Assembly (NCBI GenBank): GCA_937893205.1
Contig: CALBJU010000057.1
Coordinates: forward strand, 1-8,612
From: an uncultured Bacteroidota bacterium
Lineage (GTDB): Bacteria; Bacteroidota; Rhodothermia; Rhodothermales; UBA10348
Length of the DNA: 8,612 nt
Direction of reading: 5' to 3'
Part shown: positions 7,210-8,612 of the stretch, piece by piece
Layout: each line of letters opens with the position of its first letter
Numbering within the stretch: the stretch's first letter is position 1
Program-made: the position numbers and the translations under genes
The notes under the pieces: model-generated
The model's input: the letters and a program-made list of their open reading frames with translations, nothing else
The model's database searches: none
Told to the model about the DNA's origin: nothing

Positions 7210-8220
7210 CTATGCTCCAAACTTGGAGCCATCGTAGGCCCATTTTACGTAGGAAGCTCCCCATGTGAAGCCTCCGCCAAATGCTGCCAGAATAATATTA
7301 TCTCCCGGAAAAAGATCGGATTCCCAGTCCGAGAGGCAGAGGGGCAGGGTCGCGGCGGTCGTGTTTCCATATCGTTCAATATTGAGCATCACTTTATCCA
7401 TAGTAATACCCATCCGACGCGCGGTAGCATCAATGATGCGCAAGTTGGCTTGATGAGGCACGAGAAATTTAATGTCATCTCCCGTAAGCCCATTTTTCTC
7501 CATGACGTCGCCGGCGACGCCAGCCATACCCTTAACGGCATGCTTGAAAACAGATGGTCCTTCCTGATGCAGGTAGTGTAATCGCTTTTCCAGCGTTTCC
7601 GCCGATGGTGGATGCAGACTTCCTCCTCCGAGCATTCTGAGTGCCGCCCACTGAGAACCATCCACGTGCTCAATCGAATCGATCACACCATTCCCCGTTG
7701 AATCGGGTTCCAACAATACGCAGCCCGCACCATCGCCGAACAGAATGCACGTCGTGCGATCGGTGTAGTCCACGATGCTGCTCATTTTATCCGCTCCGAT
7801 GATCAACACTTTGGTGTGCTTTCCCGATTCAATGAAGCGGGCACCCGTAGACAGAGCGAAAAGAAAGCCAGAGCATGCGGCAGACACGTCGTAGCCCCAC
7901 GCATTTGTGGCACCCAGGTTCGCCGCGACCAAGCATGCCGTGGCGGGAAAAAACATGTCTGGAGTAACGGTGGCTATGATAATGAGGTCCAGTTCCTCTG
8001 CCGATATACCCCGTTTTTGCAGCATCTCCTCTGCTGCCTTCGTGGCCATGTACGAAGTCGCCTTCTCTGGATCCCGGAGTATGCGTCGTTCCTTGATCCC
8101 GGTTCGAGACTGTATCCACTCATCTGACGTTTCGACCAACTTCTCGAGGTCTGCGTTCGTCACAACGTCCTCAGGAAGGAAATGTCCGATCGCCGTTATG
8201 GCTGCTCGTACCTGTTCCAT
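7210..8220 (-). CDS. fabH: Beta-ketoacyl-ACP synthase III FabH
   Basis: A 336-residue thiolase-fold enzyme that starts fatty acid synthesis by condensing acetyl-CoA (or a branched short acyl-CoA) with malonyl-ACP. The catalytic triad is complete: Cys116 in SAACSGFLFAL, His256 in PHQANLRI and Asn286 in GNTTAATLPL. The GGGFTWGASYVKW segment near the C-terminus is the usual final motif. The loop at about residues 198-225 (GGGSLHPPSAETL... HYLHQEG) resembles what I recall from Bacteroidota-type FabH proteins. The start at 8220 gives the expected MEQVRAAITAIGHFLPE N-terminus, but the sequence just upstream is C/A-rich and has no Shine-Dalgarno motif. It follows plsX after 66 nt and abuts fabD. Primer preference cannot be judged from the sequence. 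Confidence 0.96.
   Translation of the reverse strand: MEQVRAAITAIGHFLPEDVVTNADLEKLVETSDEWIQSRTGIKERRILRDPEKATSYMATKAAEEMLQKRGISAEELDLIIIATVTPDMFFPATACLVAANLGATNAWGYDVSAACSGFLFALSTGARFIESGKHTKVLIIGADKMSSIVDYTDRTTCILFGDGAGCVLLEPDSTGNGVIDSIEHVDGSQWAALRMLGGGSLHPPSAETLEKRLHYLHQEGPSVFKHAVKGMAGVAGDVMEKNGLTGDDIKFLVPHQANLRIIDATARRMGITMDKVMLNIERYGNTTAATLPLCLSDWESDLFPGDNIILAAFGGGFTWGASYVKWAYDGSKFGA
7215..7218 (-). promoter_or_regulatory. Ribosome binding site of fabD inside the fabH 3' end
   Basis: GGAG on the minus strand lies in the last codons of fabH, 5 nt before the fabD ATG at 7209. It supports the chosen start and translational coupling of the two genes. Confidence 0.6.
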
Positions 8221-8286
8221 GTCATTTGTGGGGTGGTTGAAAATCGGGTGTTGTGTCGACGCACATTCTGAACGGTCTCAAATGCA

Positions 8287-8612
8287 TCAGCTGAAAACCT
8301 CTGTGATAGATTCAGAAACTCCGCCTCTAATCATCGTATCAGCCGCCAGAATAAGATTCTTGAATGCATAGGAATCAGAGCTGCCGTGTCCGATAAAGAC
8401 GGTGCCATTCACTCCAAGAAGGGGTGCACCGCCGAACTCCTTGTAATCGAACCGAGCACGCACTCCTGAAAGAGCCTTCGCAACTACGCTCTGGTGCTCT
8501 GGACTCATTTCCAGACGCTGCATTTCGGCTCCGATCATCTTTGGCAATACCGATGCGACGCTTTCACCGAATTTGAGGACAATATTTCCGACAAAGCCAT
8601 CGCAGACGATTA
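8287..8612 (-). CDS. plsX: Phosphate acyltransferase PlsX (partial, C-terminal part)
   Basis: This is the 3' end of plsX; the N-terminal part lies beyond the right edge of the window. PlsX converts acyl-ACP and phosphate to acyl-phosphate, the acyl donor for PlsY in phospholipid synthesis, as a peripheral membrane enzyme. The reading frame is open to the edge: just inside it the translation reads VCDGFVGNIVLKFGES, the conserved PlsX block that precedes the terminal helices. Further on come DYKEFGGAPLLGVNG and the IGHGSSDSYAFKNLI segment, both characteristic of PlsX. It ends in TGA at 8287-8289, about 108 residues after the edge. A TTG at 8547 is only an internal codon. Placement directly before fabH is the classic order. 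Confidence 0.93.
   Translation of the reverse strand, partial: IVCDGFVGNIVLKFGESVASVLPKMIGAEMQRLEMSPEHQSVVAKALSGVRARFDYKEFGGAPLLGVNGTVFIGHGSSDSYAFKNLILAADTMIRGGVSESITEVFS

Overview
The window (8,612 bases, moderate GC by eye) carries chromosomal housekeeping genes plus a few secreted or envelope proteins. I see no RNA genes, insertion sequences, prophage genes or CRISPR repeats. The best lineage guess is a member of Bacteroidota sensu lato, perhaps a Rhodothermota or Balneolota relative. This rests on a FabH with the loop and C-terminus I associate with that group, a lipoprotein of the M49-like peptidase family, and several starts with little or no Shine-Dalgarno sequence. It is an inference from memory, not a database result.

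Layout. Two genes lie on the + strand: a secreted M24 (Xaa-Pro aminopeptidase-like) metallopeptidase at 136-1530, and a membrane-anchored YHS-domain protein at 1672-2139. They converge at about 2140-2185 on a run of minus-strand genes filling the rest. In transcription order (right to left) these are plsX (3' part only, cut by the window end), fabH, fabD, fabG, a DEAD-box RNA helicase, and an M49-like zinc peptidase lipoprotein. Spacings are 66, 0, 28, 41 and 44 nt, so all six could be read from one transcript, although internal promoters cannot be excluded.

How they work together. PlsX makes acyl-phosphate for phospholipid synthesis. FabD charges acyl carrier protein with malonate, FabH performs the first condensation, and FabG reduces the beta-ketoacyl-ACP. 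This is the classic plsX-fabH-fabD-fabG block. The usual next genes, acpP and fabF, are absent; a DEAD-box helicase takes their place, preceded by a tandem imperfect 17-bp repeat in the fabG-helicase gap. The helicase and the peptidase have no obvious biochemical link to fatty acid synthesis.

I did not find a clear, previously undescribed multi-gene system. The items most worth checking are the M49-like lipoprotein with HEVAH in place of the canonical M49 HExxGH, the tandem repeat before the helicase, and active-site-region substitutions in the M24 peptidase.
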